From Labrenzia sp. DG1229 (GTDB taxonomy: Bacteria; Pseudomonadota; Alphaproteobacteria; Rhizobiales; Stappiaceae): DNA of 42,846 nt. This document shows positions 35,873 to 42,846 of this stretch, piece after piece. The notes beneath the pieces were generated by a model. That model worked only from the letters and a program-made list of their open reading frames with translations. It ran no database searches and was not told the DNA's origin. Made by a program: the position numbers and the translations under genes. Numbering within the stretch: the first letter of the stretch is position 1; each line of letters begins with the position of its first letter. The stretch covers positions 145,776 through 188,621 of the forward strand of contig NZ_KI928940.1 of assembly GCF_000521215.1 (NCBI RefSeq). The letters run 5' to 3'.

Positions 35873-36586
35873 TCAGGGATTCTGATGGAGTGCCTGAATT
35901 GGTTCCATATCGTTGTTCAGACATTCAACGATCTCCACTCTGGCCGGGTCACGCAATATCTTGGCGTACTTGTACTTGAAGGCACCACCTGAAAGCTCGA
36001 CGATCCGTTCCGCTACCCAGGCAGGTTCGAGCATGGTTTCGGTGTCTTCATCTGTTCCTTCCCAGAAAGGTGTTCTGACCCCGGAAGGAGCGGCAACCAG
36101 GACCTTTCCGAGCCCCTTGTCCCTGACCAGTGACGCACCGAGCATTCCCAGAGCCGATTTGGTCGCGCAATAGGCCGGTTCAAGTTCCCTCGGCGTATAT
36201 TGCGAGCTTGAGGTGATGAGCATTATCTTCAGCGGCCAATCCGATCGTCTTTTGAGACGCTGGATCAACATCATGGGTGCCAAAACACCAACGTTGACCA
36301 TACATTGGAGATCGTCGTCGCCAAGGGCGTCTATACGCCCCCTTTGAAGAAATCCCGCAGCATAAACGAGCGTATGGACAGTCTCAAGTTCGGAGAGAAC
36401 CCGATCAGCATCTTGCGCCAGTTTTACCGTGTCGCTGGTTACTTCGAATTTCAGAAAACTGGCTTTGGTCAGATCGGGACGTTTGCGCCCCGTAACGCAG
36501 ACAGTGTGTCCTTCGTCGAGATAGGTTTTGGCAAGTTGCAGGCCGATTCCAGAAGTGCCACCGACAATAAGGAAGTTTTTCTTCAC
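35873..36586 (-). CDS. short-chain dehydrogenase/reductase
   Basis: The GTG at 36586 (MKKNFLIVGG) follows a GGGGG-containing site. A TTG at 36601 would add five residues. The 237-residue protein has the NAD(P)-binding motif GGTSGIG (residues about 9–15) and the catalytic S-Y-K set: serines 126–128, Y139 and K143 (YCATK). The sequence after TGxxxGIG continues with VTGRKRPD, suggesting NADP preference. The substrate is unknown. It lies between the DUF4864 gene and galU, all on the reverse strand, with gaps of 135–210 bp. Confidence 0.85.
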   Translation of the reverse strand: MKKNFLIVGGTSGIGLQLAKTYLDEGHTVCVTGRKRPDLTKASFLKFEVTSDTVKLAQDADRVLSELETVHTLVYAAGFLQRGRIDALGDDDLQCMVNVGVLAPMMLIQRLKRRSDWPLKIMLITSSSQYTPRELEPAYCATKSALGMLGASLVRDKGLGKVLVAAPSGVRTPFWEGTDEDTETMLEPAWVAERIVELSGGAFKYKYAKILRDPARVEIVECLNNDMEPIQALHQNP

Positions 36587-36736
36587 GATGCCCCCTACCA
36601 ACTCTCATGGGTTATACGAACAGCGAAAACATTTTGTAAGGCGCTTGAATCCATAAAACAATTGGACCGGATCTTGGTCAGACCCGGCCCGGCAGTTATC
36701 AGAGCGGTAAAGAGATCACTTGTCCTTTTTCAACTG

Positions 36737-37630
36737 CTATTCAGCTGCGACAGGATGTTGAAGCATCTCCTGCATGAACGGAACAAGCTCCTGAGCCAGG
36801 GCGGGATCATCCATACCAAAGGCGATATTTGCACTCAGGAAACCCGGCTTGTTGCCGCAATCGTAGCTGCGCCCCTCGAATTTGAGTGAGGAGAAACTCT
36901 GATTCGACATAAGCGAAATCATGCTGTCGGTCAGCTGAATCTCGCCACCGGCGCCTTGGCCCTGGCTGGAGAGCAGGTCGAAAATTTCAGGTTGCAGGAT
37001 GTATCGCCCGGTGATCATCAGGTTGGAAGGTGCGGTTCCGGGTGCCGGCTTTTCGACCATGTTTGAAATGCGGCTGGACTTGTCGTTGATCTGCTCTGCA
37101 AGCTCGACGATACCATACTGATGTGTCTGATCTTCGGGCACTTCTTCCACGGCAATGATGTTGCCGCCAGCTTTCTCATAAAGATCAACCATTTGCCGAA
37201 GACAGCTAATCTTGGACTTGATGATCACATCGGGGAGAAGAATCGCAAATGGTTCATCTCCGATAATATCCCTAGAGCACCAGATTGCGTGTCCGAGCCC
37301 AAGGGGAGCCTGCTGACGGGTAAAGCTGGTTGATCCGGGCTGGGGTCTGTGTTTTTCAAGCAATTCAAGTGCAGCAGCCTTGTTCCGCGCTCTCAGCGTA
37401 TCTTCCAGTTCATAAGCCATGTCGAAGTGATCTTCGATTACGTGCTTGTTCCGACCTGTTACAAAGACGATGTGCTCAATACCTGCTGCTCGGGCCTCAT
37501 CGACGACATACTGGATAATCGGCCGATCCACGATCGTCAGCATTTCCTTGGGGACCGCCTTGGTTGCCGGCAGGAATCTGGTGCCAAGACCGGCAACAGG
37601 CAAAACGGCTTTGCGAATGGGCTTGTTCAT
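36737..37630 (-). CDS. galU: UTP–glucose-1-phosphate uridylyltransferase
   Basis: This 297-residue enzyme makes UDP-glucose from UTP and glucose-1-phosphate for cell-surface polysaccharides. The nucleotidyltransferase signature GLGTRFLPATKAVPKEML and later motifs (GLGHAIWC, EVPEDQ, MVEKPAPGTAPSN, GRYIL) are complete. It is divergent from kdsA, which makes a lipopolysaccharide precursor, separated by 380 bp. Confidence 0.96.
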   Translation of the reverse strand: MNKPIRKAVLPVAGLGTRFLPATKAVPKEMLTIVDRPIIQYVVDEARAAGIEHIVFVTGRNKHVIEDHFDMAYELEDTLRARNKAAALELLEKHRPQPGSTSFTRQQAPLGLGHAIWCSRDIIGDEPFAILLPDVIIKSKISCLRQMVDLYEKAGGNIIAVEEVPEDQTHQYGIVELAEQINDKSSRISNMVEKPAPGTAPSNLMITGRYILQPEIFDLLSSQGQGAGGEIQLTDSMISLMSNQSFSSLKFEGRSYDCGNKPGFLSANIAFGMDDPALAQELVPFMQEMLQHPVAAE

Positions 37631-37930
37631 TTCAGGCCTTCCAACTCCAATTAACAGAGATTTCTACATCCATCTGTCACGAATAAATAAACACAACAAT
37701 AAACTCAGGGTTCTGAGCGGGTATACAAAGGACGATAGGCGCTAAAATTTGCATCCTGGTTAAATTTCCAAGTGCCGCCATCCTGTCCTGTAGCGCAACG
37801 ATCGTCTCACGCAAAGATGGAAGTCTTGTGATAATCGAGTGAGGGCCGAACAAAATGTGAGATTCAATCGATTTAAAACGATATTTGAGTAGCAGAAGCC
37901 AGAGAGTTGCAGCTTGAACAAAAGAAGGCT

Positions 37931-38014
37931 ATGGAACACCCGAAAATGCTGCGGGGCAAAATAACGCAGGCAATGGCGGCTGACAGCTGTCTGATGAAGC
38001 AAGGTGATCAATGA
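37931..38014 (+). CDS. possible 27-codon leader ORF overlapping kdsA start
   Basis: An ATG at 37931 opens a 27-codon frame (beginning MEHPKMLRGK) whose TGA stop overlaps the kdsA ATG in an ATGA junction. The frame stays open upstream to about 37889 with other possible starts. Such overlaps can couple translation. There is no similarity to known proteins and the ribosome-binding site is weak, so this may be chance. The rest of the 380-bp galU–kdsA gap shows only AT-rich promoter-like sequence. Confidence 0.25.
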   Translation: MEHPKMLRGKITQAMAADSCLMKQGDQ

Positions 38015-38856
38015 CCGAGGCGAACCGCGAAGTTATAGTCGGGAACGTAACATTCCAGAATGATGCACCTATAAGCCTTATCGCCGGGCCGTGTGCACTG
38101 GAGAGTCGCAACCATGCCCTGGAATGCGCAGCAGCGATCAGGGAAATTACACAGAAGGTCGGGATTGCGACTGTCTACAAGTCGTCTTTTGACAAGGCCA
38201 ACAGAACGGCTCTTTCGGGCGGGCGAGGAGTGGGGTTGCGGGAGGCGCTGCCAATATTCGCAGAAATCCGGGAAACCCTCGGAATGCCGGTCGTCACTGA
38301 CGTTCATACCGCTGAGCAATGCGCTCCGGTTGGAGAAGTCGTCGACATTCTGCAAATTCCGGCATTTCTTTGCAGACAGACCGATCTTCTGGTTGCCGCG
38401 GCAAAAACGGGCAAGACCGTAAACGTGAAAAAGGGTCAGTTTCTGGCTCCATGGGACATGAAAAACGTCCTTGCCAAGGTCACGGAATCCGGAAACCCGA
38501 ACGTTCTGCTGACCGAGCGTGGCGCCAGTTTCGGCTACAACACGCTCGTCAGTGACATGCGTGCCTTGCCTATCATGGCAGAAACCGGTGCTCCGGTCAT
38601 ATTCGATGCGACCCATTCGGTTCAGCAACCCGGCGGGCAGGGTGCCTCAACAGGTGGCGACCGTACCATGGTTCCCGTTCTTTCAAGGGCCGCAGTTGCA
38701 GCCGGTATCGCAGGACTTTTCATTGAAACGCATCCGGATCCGGACAAGGCACCTTCAGATGGTCCGAACATGGTTCCTATGCATGAACTGGAAGCATTGC
38801 TCAGGCAGCTCAAGGCAATCGACACCGTGGTAAAGCCGGCATCCGCCACAATCTAG
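38011..38856 (+). CDS. kdsA: 3-deoxy-8-phosphooctulonate (KDO-8-phosphate) synthase
   Basis: This 281-residue enzyme condenses phosphoenolpyruvate with arabinose-5-phosphate to form KDO-8-phosphate for lipopolysaccharide. Motifs include IAGPCALES near the N-terminus, YKSSFDKANRT, VTDVHT, IPAFLCRQTDLL, KKGQF and FDATHSVQQPGG. An AAGG site precedes ATG 38011. It is followed by enolase, which makes its substrate phosphoenolpyruvate, 136 bp downstream on the same strand. Confidence 0.96.
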   Translation: MTEANREVIVGNVTFQNDAPISLIAGPCALESRNHALECAAAIREITQKVGIATVYKSSFDKANRTALSGGRGVGLREALPIFAEIRETLGMPVVTDVHTAEQCAPVGEVVDILQIPAFLCRQTDLLVAAAKTGKTVNVKKGQFLAPWDMKNVLAKVTESGNPNVLLTERGASFGYNTLVSDMRALPIMAETGAPVIFDATHSVQQPGGQGASTGGDRTMVPVLSRAAVAAGIAGLFIETHPDPDKAPSDGPNMVPMHELEALLRQLKAIDTVVKPASATI

Positions 38857-38863
38857 AAAACAT

Positions 38864-38880
38864 CCGCGCTGTGTGCGCGG
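38864..38880 (+). terminator. short GC-rich stem-loop after kdsA
   Basis: CCGCGC and GCGCGG form a 6-bp stem around TGTGT immediately after the kdsA stop. No T-run follows, so if it terminates transcription it is probably weak. Confidence 0.3.
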
Positions 38881-38992
38881 TCAAAATGGGGCATACGCTC
38901 CAGGTTAATCGCCGGTCAATCGGCACGGAGTGCGCAGGCAAATCCGCCAGTGCGCAATCACTTAAGGTCCATGCGACAAGGGAGTTCTTTCC

Positions 38993-40267
38993 ATGACCGC
39001 CATTATCGATATCGTCGGACGTCAGATATTCGACAGCCGTGGCAACCCGACCGTTGAAGTCGATGTCTTCCTGGAAGACGGATCTTTTGGCCGCGCTGCG
39101 GTTCCCTCCGGTGCGTCGACCGGTGCACATGAAGCGGTGGAACTTCGCGATGGCGGCGACCGCTACATGGGCAAGGGCGTCCAGAAGGCTGTCGATGCGG
39201 TAAACGGGGAGATCTTCGAAACCGTCGGAGGTCTGGAAGCGGAAGATCAGCTGCAGATCGATCAGGCAATGATTGATCTGGATGGCACAAGCAACAAGGC
39301 CCGTATCGGCGCCAACGCCATCCTGGGTGTTTCGCTGGCCGTTGCAAGAGCTGCGGCACAGGCATCAGGCCTGCCGCTGTATCGCTACGTCGGCGGCACG
39401 TCAGCCAGAACACTGCCGGTACCGATGATGAACATCATCAACGGCGGTGCCCATGCGGACAATCCGATCGACTTCCAGGAATTCATGATCATGCCTGTGG
39501 GTGCAGAATCGCTTTCCGAAGCCGTTCGCATGGGAACAGAGGTTTTCCACACCCTGAAAAAAGCCCTGAGTTCTGCCGGTCACAACACCAATGTTGGTGA
39601 CGAGGGTGGATTTGCTCCCAATCTTGAATCGACAGACGCGGCAATCGGTTTCGTCATGAAGGCGATCGAGACAGCTGGTTACAAACCTGGCGAAGACATG
39701 TACCTGGCTCTCGATGCCGCATCGACAGAGTTCTTCAAGGACGGGAAGTATGTGCTTGAGGGTGAAGGCAGGTCACTGGCGCCTGAGGAAATGGCAAAAT
39801 ACCTTGGCGACCTTGCTTCCCGATATCCGATCATCTCCATCGAGGACGGCCTTGCCGAGGACGACTGGGACGGCTGGAAAGCAACCACCGACCTGATCGG
39901 CAACAAATGCCAGCTCGTGGGCGATGATCTCTTCGTGACCAACTCCGAACGTCTGCGCAAGGGCATTGATCTGGGCGTTGCCAATTCGATCCTGATCAAG
40001 GTCAACCAGATCGGCACGCTGTCGGAAACACTGGACGCGGTGGAAACCGCTCACAAGGCTGCCTACACCGCTGTCATGTCGCACCGCTCCGGTGAAACAG
40101 AAGATTCGACCATCTCCGATCTTGCGGTTGCAACCAATTGCGGACAGATCAAGACAGGTTCCCTGGCACGTTCGGACAGGTTGGCAAAATACAACCAGCT
40201 CATCCGGATTGAGGAAGAACTGGGTCCTCAGGCAATCTATGCCGGCCAGTCTATCCTGAAGGGCTGA
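38993..40267 (+). CDS. eno: enolase (phosphopyruvate hydratase)
   Basis: This 424-residue glycolytic enzyme interconverts 2-phosphoglycerate and phosphoenolpyruvate. Typical features are the N-terminal IVGRQIFDSRGNPTVEVDV, the loop GASTGAHEA, metal-ligand regions ALDAASTEF and SIEDGLAEDDWDGW, the catalytic lysine region ILIKVNQIGT, and SHRSGETEDSTI. An AAGGGAG site precedes the ATG. Length is normal for the family. Confidence 0.97.
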   Translation: MTAIIDIVGRQIFDSRGNPTVEVDVFLEDGSFGRAAVPSGASTGAHEAVELRDGGDRYMGKGVQKAVDAVNGEIFETVGGLEAEDQLQIDQAMIDLDGTSNKARIGANAILGVSLAVARAAAQASGLPLYRYVGGTSARTLPVPMMNIINGGAHADNPIDFQEFMIMPVGAESLSEAVRMGTEVFHTLKKALSSAGHNTNVGDEGGFAPNLESTDAAIGFVMKAIETAGYKPGEDMYLALDAASTEFFKDGKYVLEGEGRSLAPEEMAKYLGDLASRYPIISIEDGLAEDDWDGWKATTDLIGNKCQLVGDDLFVTNSERLRKGIDLGVANSILIKVNQIGTLSETLDAVETAHKAAYTAVMSHRSGETEDSTISDLAVATNCGQIKTGSLARSDRLAKYNQLIRIEEELGPQAIYAGQSILKG

Positions 40268-40295
40268 ATTTCCTTCGGATCGTTGTTCGAAGAAA

Positions 40296-40318
40296 AGCCC
40301 CGCCGATCTGGCGGGGCT
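40296..40318. terminator. stem-loop between eno and the DsbA-like gene, probably shared
   Basis: AGCCCCGCC (40296–40304) pairs with GGCGGGGCT (40310–40318) over a 5-nt loop. On the reverse strand it is followed by TTTTCTT, giving a good intrinsic terminator for the DsbA-like gene. On the forward strand the U-tract is poor, though the hairpin may still end eno transcripts. Confidence 0.75.
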
Positions 40319-40347
40319 CTGCCATTCATGTCGTTGTCCGAATTACG

Positions 40348-41022
40348 TCAGCCTGACTGTTCCGCTTCGGGGTCTGTCCGGGTTTCCTCCGCGTGCTGCA
40401 ACGCAGCCGCGATAGTTTCCGGTTTTTCCGCGCCGGCCAGCACGAACCTGCCGTCAATAATGAAGCAGGGCACACCTGATATTCCAGACTCGCTCGCCCT
40501 TGTGATCTGGGCTTCCGTTTTGTCCAGGTCGGTCTCTGTTTCCAGCAACTGTTCGACAAGATCGGATTGCATACCGGCATCTTCCGAAATCCGGACAAGC
40601 GTAGCCGCATTGGTCAAATCTTCACCATCCAGGAAATATGCCCTGAACAATCGCTCGACGACGTCACTTTGAACGTTATCTGACCGCGACCAGAGGATCA
40701 GCCGGTGGCTGTCCAGCGTGTTCGGCGACAGTTTGATTTTGTCGAAGGCGAAATCGATGCCTTCCTCCGCGCCGGTTTCCTTTATGCGACTGTAAACGGC
40801 ATCTGCATTTTCCTTGCCGCCGAATTTGTCATCGAGATACTGCTGACGGTCCTTGCCTGATTTCGGCAGGGTTGCATCAAGTTGAAATGGATGCCAGCGC
40901 ACATCAACATTCAACTGAGGAACAGACCGGAGTGCAGTCTCCAGTCGTCTTTTGCCGATGAAACACCAGGGGCACATGACATCGGAGACGACGTCGATAG
41001 TAAGTGGAGGAGATGCGTTCAT
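40348..41022 (-). CDS. DsbA family oxidoreductase (FrnE-like)
   Basis: The ATG at 41022 gives 224 residues. A TTG at 41055 is a weaker option. The protein is a thioredoxin-fold DsbA/FrnE-type oxidoreductase with the active site C17-P-W-C20 (DVMCPWCFIGKRRLE) and a cis-proline region ISGVPCFIIDG. No signal peptide is present, so it probably acts in the cytoplasm, as other FrnE-like proteins do. Roles in disulfide exchange or polyketide/isomerase-type chemistry are known for relatives; the substrate is unknown here. Confidence 0.88.
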   Translation of the reverse strand: MNASPPLTIDVVSDVMCPWCFIGKRRLETALRSVPQLNVDVRWHPFQLDATLPKSGKDRQQYLDDKFGGKENADAVYSRIKETGAEEGIDFAFDKIKLSPNTLDSHRLILWSRSDNVQSDVVERLFRAYFLDGEDLTNAATLVRISEDAGMQSDLVEQLLETETDLDKTEAQITRASESGISGVPCFIIDGRFVLAGAEKPETIAAALQHAEETRTDPEAEQSG

Positions 41023-41095
41023 GAATGGGCCGTTTGTTGTGTCTTGAACCAACAAGTTAGAGCTTTCTGTCCGGTTTCCAAGTCCAATCCGCCGT

Positions 41096-42277
41096 TCAGC
41101 GTACGGTATGGGTCAGGATGGAGCTGATGCGCTTTTGGAGACGCACTGTCCCGGCCTCGTTTTTCAGCACGGCGACGGGGCCCAGGTCCTTCACCAGGCA
41201 AACAAGATCCTCATCCCGGCTGGTTGCATCGGCAATTGACAGAAGCGTTGTGTAAATTTCATCCAGTTCATCCGCAGAAGACACTTCAAGTCCGAAACTT
41301 TCCGGTTGAAGACGCATTTCCCACAAGTCCAGACCACGCACAGCAAGGGCATTGCTGCAAGTTTCAAGGTAGTTGGTGTAGTCGCTGGCGCTTAGCCCGC
41401 CTTCCGTAATCTGCTGGCGGAGCCACATCTGGCTTTCAGCAAGAATTCTGTCCGCGAGGCGTCGTCGCTTGCCGAAGCGGATCGCCGAAGTGATCCGTCG
41501 CGTCAGCATTTCCTTGCGGTTCTCACCCACGATCACGTCGGATGCCCCGTTACGGAACAAAAGTGCGGAATCCTCTTCTCCCTCGCAAACGGCAAGAACC
41601 GGTAGTCCTGCAAAACGCGCATCTCTTCTGATTTGGCGGATGTATTCAACTGCATCATCAAATGCCGCGTCGATCACCACTGCATCAAATGCACGCATGG
41701 ACATGAATTCCATGGCCATCTTGCCGTCAAATGCTCCGACGACCTCGACCTTCTGATCGCTGGCATCCTGCCATTCCAGAAAGCGCCCGCTCACGCCGAC
41801 CACCATCAGACTGCTGGATCCGGTGTGGTGAGGGGCTGTCCCGAAATCAGGTATGCGACCGAATACCTTCCGCCGGAGCTGCGCTTCCTCCGAGCGCATG
41901 AGCGAGCGCTGGTGGATACAAATGAGCATCAGAAGGACATCATCCGGGACGACCCGATCAATGATCGCGGTCGCCTGGAGCCCGTCAGGGATTAGGTCGT
42001 CGCCATCGGCCAGAATATAAAACGGAACATCGCAGGGCAACGCCCTGATATGCCGCAGGAGCCAGTCAAAGAAGGCCTCATTGTCGCCGTCAATGAGGTT
42101 CTTGATATCGACAACGATCGCAGCAGGCAGAGCTGTGGGCGGAGTACCGTCACGCTCGAACATATTGAGGAGCGCAACGTCCAGGTCTTCGGGCGCGTCA
42201 CCGCTGCTGTTGCGTTTTGGCCGCCGCCCGGCATACCAATAAGGTCCACGCCACGAAAGCGACGTTTCATAATCCAT
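41096..42277 (-). CDS. receiver-like protein with degenerate C-terminal GGDEF-like region
   Basis: The ATG at 42277 follows a GGGGA site and gives 393 residues. A longer frame to 42352 is less supported. Residues about 155–268 look like a response-regulator receiver domain, with D203 (AVVIDAAF) at the phospho-acceptor position, LPVLAVCEG and a C-terminal helix. Residues about 50–125 may be a second, degenerate receiver-like unit. The last 100 residues end in DEDLVCLVKDLGPVAVLKNE, which resembles a GGDEF region that has lost the active-site motif. A PleD-like regulator without cyclase activity is one reading. The assignment is tentative. Confidence 0.55.
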   Translation of the reverse strand: MDYETSLSWRGPYWYAGRRPKRNSSGDAPEDLDVALLNMFERDGTPPTALPAAIVVDIKNLIDGDNEAFFDWLLRHIRALPCDVPFYILADGDDLIPDGLQATAIIDRVVPDDVLLMLICIHQRSLMRSEEAQLRRKVFGRIPDFGTAPHHTGSSSLMVVGVSGRFLEWQDASDQKVEVVGAFDGKMAMEFMSMRAFDAVVIDAAFDDAVEYIRQIRRDARFAGLPVLAVCEGEEDSALLFRNGASDVIVGENRKEMLTRRITSAIRFGKRRRLADRILAESQMWLRQQITEGGLSASDYTNYLETCSNALAVRGLDLWEMRLQPESFGLEVSSADELDEIYTTLLSIADATSRDEDLVCLVKDLGPVAVLKNEAGTVRLQKRISSILTHTVR

Positions 42278-42392
42278 GCCCTGTCCCCACCTGGAGCAAA
42301 TTGCACATTTTCCACCTGAGGTATGATGCCCCGACTGTCTGGTTTGGATCAACCAATAGATGTCCGTCCAGTTGCGCCACCCAAACTGCTGT

Positions 42393-42846
42393 CTAGGCCA
42401 CCGCAGCGGGCAGCCGTTGTGTCCGCATGGTCAGTTTCTCCCTGCAGATCGTTCCGTCGGCATTGCGTGGCAGCGATTGCAATATCAGGACACGATGCGG
42501 GATTTTCGCAAGATCCACTCCATCCGCGTCCAGAAAGGCAAAGAAGGAGGCAGCGTCGGGGACATTTGAAGTCTCGGGAACCAGTGCTGCATACATTCTA
42601 GCTCCAAGAACAGGATCCTCGACAATGAATGCAGCGGCTTCGCGGATCCCGGGGTAACTCGAATAGATCACATCGATTGTTTCAAGATTGCCGGTACCCA
42701 GGGCGTAGTTACCTGGAATTCCGAAGCCGGCTATTCCGTCGTCGACAAGATCAACCTTGATGTTGGTCTTGAGATATCCGGTTCCTTCCCAGCGGACACG
42801 CCGCCGTTCGCCGTTGATCGTGCGCCACCCGATCTCGGGGACCATG
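42393..42846 (-). CDS. C-terminus of an adenylate-forming enzyme (acyl-CoA synthetase-like), partial
   Basis: The reading frame continues past the right edge; about 151 codons are visible. The sequence matches the C-terminal subdomain of AMP-binding acyl-CoA/acyl-ACP synthetases: GTGYLKT…D, the hinge region, IREAAAFIVEDPVLGARMYAALVPE and PHRVLILQSLPRNADGT. The usual A10 motif PxxxxGK reads PRNADGT, so the catalytic lysine position holds threonine. The A8 hinge is also altered. This may mean a non-catalytic or changed-activity protein. Substrate and partner genes lie outside the window. Confidence 0.7.
   Translation of the reverse strand, partial: MVPEIGWRTINGERRRVRWEGTGYLKTNIKVDLVDDGIAGFGIPGNYALGTGNLETIDVIYSSYPGIREAAAFIVEDPVLGARMYAALVPETSNVPDAASFFAFLDADGVDLAKIPHRVLILQSLPRNADGTICREKLTMRTQRLPAAVA

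Noticed and set aside
1..42846. CRISPR arrays, insertion sequences or prophage modules
   Set aside because: No repeat–spacer series, transposase or phage structural genes were seen in the window.

Overview
The window looks like a chromosomal segment of a marine-type alphaproteobacterium of the order Hyphomicrobiales (Rhizobiales), perhaps close to the Stappiaceae (Roseibium/Labrenzia-like). This rests on the housekeeping gene order (ppx/gppA-like–rlmE–guaB–rsmB–guaA, then gyrA–coaD–two cyclophilins–queA–tgt, then kdsA and eno), moderate-to-high GC and the protein sequences. The taxonomic name is an inference; no rRNA is present.

Left part (1–16 kb), accessory in character. A divergent promoter region separates a hydrophilic, truncated reverse-strand protein from two overlapping forward genes for type I secretion-like ABC exporters. 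Both exporters have degenerate, apparently complementary nucleotide-binding domains. After a secreted class A acid phosphatase comes a tightly packed reverse-strand operon. In transcription order it holds a periplasmic sulfatase (frameshifted in this sequence), a periplasmic alkaline-phosphatase-superfamily phosphodiesterase, a MoxR AAA+ ATPase, a DUF58 protein, a DUF4381 membrane protein, a BatA-like VWA protein, a fused BatB/BatC-like VWA–TPR protein and a BatD-like protein. Most of these genes overlap by 4–8 bases. The layout suggests a MoxR/VWA envelope system working with, or maturing, the two metal-dependent hydrolases. An 800-bp gene-poor stretch and a tRNA-Gln(CUG) gene follow.

Middle (16–30 kb), mainly core metabolism. 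It holds a Ppx/GppA-family phosphatase with a long basic disordered N-terminus, coupled to the 23S rRNA methyltransferase gene rlmE. These are followed by guaB, rsmB, a TPR protein and guaA, so both guanine-branch enzymes are present. Then come a cysteine-rich putative metal-binding protein, a small DksA/TraR-type zinc-finger protein, a small exported protein, a MarC-family membrane protein, and gyrA with a clear terminator.

Right part (30–42.8 kb). Two small membrane or exported proteins of unknown function precede coaD, a periplasmic and a cytoplasmic cyclophilin, and the queuosine genes queA and tgt. The encoded Tgt lacks most of the classical zinc ligands. Next are a DUF4864 protein, a short-chain dehydrogenase, galU, kdsA and eno. 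The window ends with a FrnE-type DsbA oxidoreductase, a receiver-like/degenerate GGDEF-like protein, and the C-terminus of an adenylate-forming enzyme whose catalytic lysine motif is degenerate.

The signals that most deserve follow-up are the hydrolase–MoxR–Bat operon (with an interrupted DUF58 start region, one degenerate VWA metal site and a frameshifted sulfatase), the paired degenerate ABC exporter, and the zinc-site-less Tgt.
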